A stretch of DNA of 64,000 bases, taken from NCBI RefSeq assembly GCF_000004075.3, contig NC_026657.2:28490408-28554407 (forward strand). The letters are read 5' to 3'. This DNA is from Cucumis sativus (lineage: Eukaryota; Streptophyta; Magnoliopsida; Cucurbitales; Cucurbitaceae). Below, piece after piece: positions 59,515 through 64,000 of the stretch. How positions within the stretch are numbered: position 1 is the stretch's first letter; each line of letters opens with the position of its first letter. The translations under genes were made by a program, and so were the position numbers. Below the pieces are notes generated by a model that was not told the DNA's origin, ran no database searches, and saw only the letters and a program-made list of their open reading frames with translations.

Positions 59515-62500
59515 ATGCCTTCCCTCAAACTCAAGTTGGTAGAGTAGAAGCCACCTTGAGTTTGTGAAGTAACAGAGTGAAACGTGGAGAAGGGAAAGCT
59601 TTGGTGAAGATATCGGCAGGTTGGTCATTGGTGGAGATGGATTGGAGATGGAGAGTGTTGCTCTAGAGATGATGACGAACAAAGTGACAATCGTTCTCAA
59701 TGTACTTCGTTCGTTCATGAAATACATCATCGTGTGTAATCTGAATGGCACTGCGGTTATCACAATGAAGAATAGTAGGTGATGTCTGTAGGGTTCCCAT
59801 ATCATTAAGTAGCCAACGTAGCCATAGTAATTCTGAAGTGGCATCAGCCAGAGCACGATATTCAGACTCAGTGCTAGAACGACATATTGTTTCTTGCTAC
59901 GCCAGGAGATAAGAGCATCACCTAAATAGAAACAATAACCAATGTGGATCTTTTATCAGTGGGATCTCCCACCCAATCAACATCAGAGAATCCAGATAGA
60001 ACTAGAGAGGACTGTGAGGAGAAGTGTAGACCATGGCCCAAAGTTCCTTTAATATAGCAGAGAATATGAAGGACAATAGTGAAGTGAATAGTTCGAGGAG
60101 CAGCCATGAATTGACTGACAATGTGAACTGCAAATGCAATATCTGGACGGGTCACAGTTAGGTAAATTAGGCTACCAACAAATTGCCGATACAGTGTAGG
60201 ATCGTCAAGGGGAACATCATCAATAAGAGTGAGTTGCACATTTGGATCCAGAGGTGTTGAGGATGTGGTAGAGTCAGCAATACCAAATCGACTGAGGAGG
60301 TCAGAGGCATATTTAGCTTGAGATAAGTAATAGCCATCAGACAAGGAGGAGATCTCAAGGCCAAGAAAATAGCTGAGATTTCCTAAATCCTTCATCTCAA
60401 AGTGCTTACCCAGGTAACATTGCAAGTCAGATATTGCTTGAGAGTCATCACCTGTGATAATCATGTCATCAACATATAACAGAAGGAGCACAATACCACT
60501 AGATGTCTGGCAAGTGAACAAGGCCGAATCATGAGAGCTAGAGGTGAACCCAAGTTGAGTAATAGTGGAACTAAAGGTTGCAAACCAAGCTCGAGGAGCC
60601 TATTTGAGACCGTAGAGAACACAACGAAGAGGACATACTTTTTGAGGTGGCGGAGTAGTGCCAGGTGGTGGTTGCATATAGATTTCTTTAGATAGAGTTC
60701 CATTGAGGAATGCGTTTTTAACATCCATTTGAAGGAGGGGCCATTGTTTTGCAGTTGCAATGGCTAAGAGACTGCGAACAGACGTCATACGAATTACTGG
60801 AGCAAATGTTTCTTCATAATCAATGTCATATTCCTGAGAATAACCTTTGGCTACAAGTCGAGCTTTGTATCGTTCAATAGATCCATCAGGGTGCGTTTTA
60901 ATTTTAAAGATCCACTTACAGCCAATAGGTTTCTTTCCGGACGGTAAGTCAACATAGTCCCACGCGTGAGTCTTTTCTAAGGCTTGAAGTTCTTCATTCA
61001 TTGTTTGCTGCCACAATGGGTTAGTACTCGCTTCCTTATATGAGGAAGGTTCAACTAGGGACATGATAGTGGAAAAGCAATGGTAATCTTTAAAATGAGA
61101 AGGGGTTTCTCTTACCCGAGTAGACCGTCAGACTGGTGTAGATTCAGGTTCCTAAGTTGGAGTAGATGGAAGATCCGGGAGTGCATGAATAGGATCAAAT
61201 TGAGTGAGCTCAGATATGGGTAGTGGACAATGTGTGGTTTCAGGTGGTGAGGTAAGTGTGGGAAATAGATCAGTAGAAGGATCAGTGAAGAATGGATGAA
61301 GACTAGAGAGAGATGCATGAAATGAAGAAAGACTAGAAAACATACGATGTTCCCAAAAGGTGACATGACGTGATATGCGTAATCGTTGAGAGATGGAATC
61401 CCAACAACGAAATCCTTTATGTTCAGTACCATAACCCAAGAAACAACATAGACATGCACGTGGTTCAAGTTTGGTATGTTCATGAGGACGTAATAATATA
61501 CGAAACATGCACAACCAAAAACCTTGAGATTAGAGTAAGAGGGGGAAGTACCGTATAGTCGTTCAAAGGGAGAAACATTGTAAATGACTTGAGAAGGAAG
61601 GCGGTTGATGACATACACAAAGGTGAGGGCAACCTCTCACCATAATTTTTCAGGACAGGCAGCATAAAGAAGTTGAGCACGAACAGAGTCAAGAATGTGA
61701 CGATGTTTGCGTTCAACTCTTCCATTTTGCTGGGAGGTGTGAGGACACGAGCGTTGAATCAGAGTGCCTTGATTAGCAAGGAAGGAAAGAAAACGGGAGT
61801 CCTTATATTCCATTGCGCTGTCGGTTCGAAGGATTTTAATTGTGTTAGAGAATTGTGTGCTCAAATAATCTTCCTACCTTCCTTCTCGTACCAATCACTT
61901 GCCTCGTCTAAGGATTCTAAACCTGACATCCATGAGAAGAAAAGATAATGATTAGTTCGAGATCACATAATTGCCAACAGAGGCTAGGTTAAATGTGAGA
62001 TTAGGAACATGATAGGTGTTTGACAAATTTATGGTGGGTGTTTTAACAATGCCAATATGAGAGATAGACATATGATTGCCATTAGCAGAGTGAATCGGGG
62101 GAAGAGAATGAACAGGAATAGTGGAGGATAATAGTGAAATATCAGAAGTCATATGATTACAACAAGTCGGGTCAAGGAGCCAAGAACTACCTAGAGTGAC
62201 AACAAGAGCAGTAGAGTTGGAAGAGAGCACCTGTTTCAGTAAGTCATGAAGATCATTTAACTGAAAGCTCTGAGGTGTCGTGATATCGGATGGAGTGGCA
62301 GCAGCAACAATAGGTTGAGAACCAGTTTTAGTAGAGGACTTGGATTTATATGAGTGACCAGGAGGGCGGGGTGGGCGAGTGGGACAGTTGTCCAAGATAT
62401 GACCTCGCTTATGACAATACCTACACTCAATGGTAGGACAATTAGTAAACTTATGGCCATGAAGTTTACAATTTTTGCAGAAAGTAGACTCATTAGCAGG

Positions 62501-63130
62501 TCGAGAATGAGTGGTTGCAAGAGCAACATTGGAGGGCAGAGAGGAGACAATGCCAAGTCGCTTTTCCTCAAATAAAATTTCCTGAACGGCAGCGTCGAGA
62601 CTTGATAGAGGATTGCAATGTAACAGTGCAACACAAACTGATTCATACTCTAGGCGAAGACCCATAAGAACTTTGATAAGGCGAATATGGTCAGGACTGA
62701 TTTTTGCCTAGTCTAACTGAGTCCAAATTGGTTGAAGAGTGGCAAGATACTCATTCACAGATTGTCCTCCCTCCTGGTTTAGACTAACAAGGCGAGAGTG
62801 TAATTGGTAATAGTGAGCAAGTCCAATGGACTGAAACAGTGTGGACAAAAAATCCCAGAGTTCTTTTGCAGTATCGAATGCATCAAATTGGGTATGGATT
62901 GCTGGAATAGAAGTGTTACCCAACCAAGTGATGATTTGATGATTTTTGCTATCCCAGTCTTCAAGTCTTTCAATGTACTTGTTGTTTTCTACCGTGGTCT
63001 CTTGAACGGTGACATCAGGTGGGTTTGTATCAATATTCTCAGTGGTGTCCTTAATATTTTTCGTTGGTGGAGTAGGTTTGATTGGTTTGGTGACATCTCC
63101 AGTAACAATACGCCATAAAAGTCTATATGG
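59373..63130 (-). mobile_element. Degenerate Ty1/Copia retrotransposon, 5' truncated
   Basis: Minus-strand order gag, protease, integrase, RT, RNase H identifies Copia. Gag runs from about 63130 with two zinc knuckles at 62479-62381 (CKNCKLHGHKFTNCP, CRYCHKRGHILDNCP). The protease-like 'SSWLLDPTCCNHMT' has lost its Asp-Ser/Thr-Gly centre. The integrase region (61864-61112) contains 'HTSQQNGRVERKHRH'. RT (61064-59922) has 'GCKWIFKIK', 'DVKNAFLNG' and the catalytic YVDD (about 60476-60465). RNase H 'SESEYRALADA' lies near 59880-59840. Frames are broken at least five times. The 3' LTR is present; no 5' LTR was found upstream of gag, so it is truncated there. Confidence 0.93.
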
Positions 63131-64000
63131 AATACATTATCTGTGGTAAAGAAAATACTTTTTGGATATTTCATTCACTCATGAAATTGTTTCTTATCTG
63201 AAAAAAATTGTTAGAATAAAGTAACAGTGGTATAGTATGAATCTATGACACATGGACATTTACACATGGCTGCCAATTGTCATGTGGGAAAGATTAGTAG
63301 GTTGAAATTACAAGCCCTTACCCTTATCGTTGAAGTTTTAAAATTTTAAGCCCCTCTCAAAAGTTTCCTCTAGTGACATTCACTTCTAATGTAGCTCTTT
63401 CGTTAAGGACTGAAACAACCCAATTTCTGGACTTAAGGAAAAATCTGCAAGCACAAGGCCTAAGAATATTCTCATTAACTTAATATTAGACAATATGATA
63501 TATCATAAATTAAGCAACGCCTATCAGTTTAAGAAACTCATAATTACCTTATATTTACATCTTTTTCCTTGTTGAAAAATCCATAAATTAGGGTTTAGGG
63601 TTTAGATTTTGAAAATCGGACCGTTGGGGATGTGATATTTATGTTCTATGTAAAACATGCTCCTTTCTGTAAAATTCTGCACGAAACCTTATTATGGTAC
63701 CATTTCGTGGTTGACTACAAGAAAATGAGCTCTTTTTCTATCAAATTTTACACAGCTTCAAGTATTTACTTCCCTCTTCTCGTTGTTCCACATAAAATTC
63801 AAGTCAAATATTGAGTTTGGGCCAGAGATAGGAAGTAAATATCTTATTATGCACAAGGCATCTGGTAATATTGGGATGATACAATATTTAGATCAAACAA
63901 GAAGGTTTCAAGAGTTTTATTCCTCTTCTTAGAGATGACTAGTGCCGACGCAAAGGATTTGAATTACACAATACCATTTCCATCAGAAATTAGAACTTGC
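63131..64000. other. Upstream of the Copia fragment, no gene seen
   Basis: No LTR, coding exon or repeat recognised apart from a short telomere-like 'aattagggtttagggtttag' at about 63587-63606. If the gene ending at 58808 is intact outside the window, this may be part of its intron. Confidence 0.4.

Overview
The window is nuclear DNA of a flowering plant. Evidence is the AT-rich composition, GT-AG introns, plant-only families (WRKY, vacuolar sorting receptor, LURP-one-related, plastid ribosomal protein) and plant Copia, Gypsy and LINE debris. Gene style and a dispersed 'gatagaagtctatca'-like AT repeat suggest a cucurbit, but that is a guess. There is no operon, CRISPR array, prophage or gene cluster with a shared pathway.

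Layout: (1) 462-3193 (+) plastid ribosomal protein bL17, 2 exons. (2) 6087-6781 (+) LURP-one-related protein, 2 exons. (3) 10433-11476 (+) PP1-type Ser/Thr phosphatase, 3 exons. (4) 12408-13318 collapsed Gypsy element. (5) 17498-18103 (+) CML42/43-like calmodulin-like protein, intronless. (6) 20335-25237 (+) STAR/KH RNA-binding protein, 7 exons. (7) 27600-34617 (-) coiled-coil protein, 10 exons, with five 63-nt exons each encoding three heptads and a LINE/LTR graveyard in one intron. (8) 37696-38657 (+) group III WRKY, 2 exons. (9) 41806-42462 (-) DUF599 membrane protein. (10) 44215-52356 (+) vacuolar sorting receptor, 12 exons, with a mitochondrial nad7 fragment in intron 7 and a 279-bp tandem duplication in intron 9. 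(11) 53890-56941 (+) IRK/PXC2-like LRR receptor pseudokinase, 2 exons. (12) 58808-59236 (-) terminal exon of a membrane protein gene, frameshifted as it stands. (13) 59373-63130 (-) degenerate Copia element with one short LTR.

The genes do not obviously work together; this is ordinary gene space. I found no wholly new system. The observations most worth following are the heptad-in-register exon array (with a probable GC-AG intron), the missing WRKY-domain intron, the nad7 insertion, the recent tandem duplication, the partial exon duplication in the KH gene, and the frameshifts in the last gene. Exon boundaries were assigned by eye from splice consensus, reading frame and remembered family sequences; none has been checked against transcripts.
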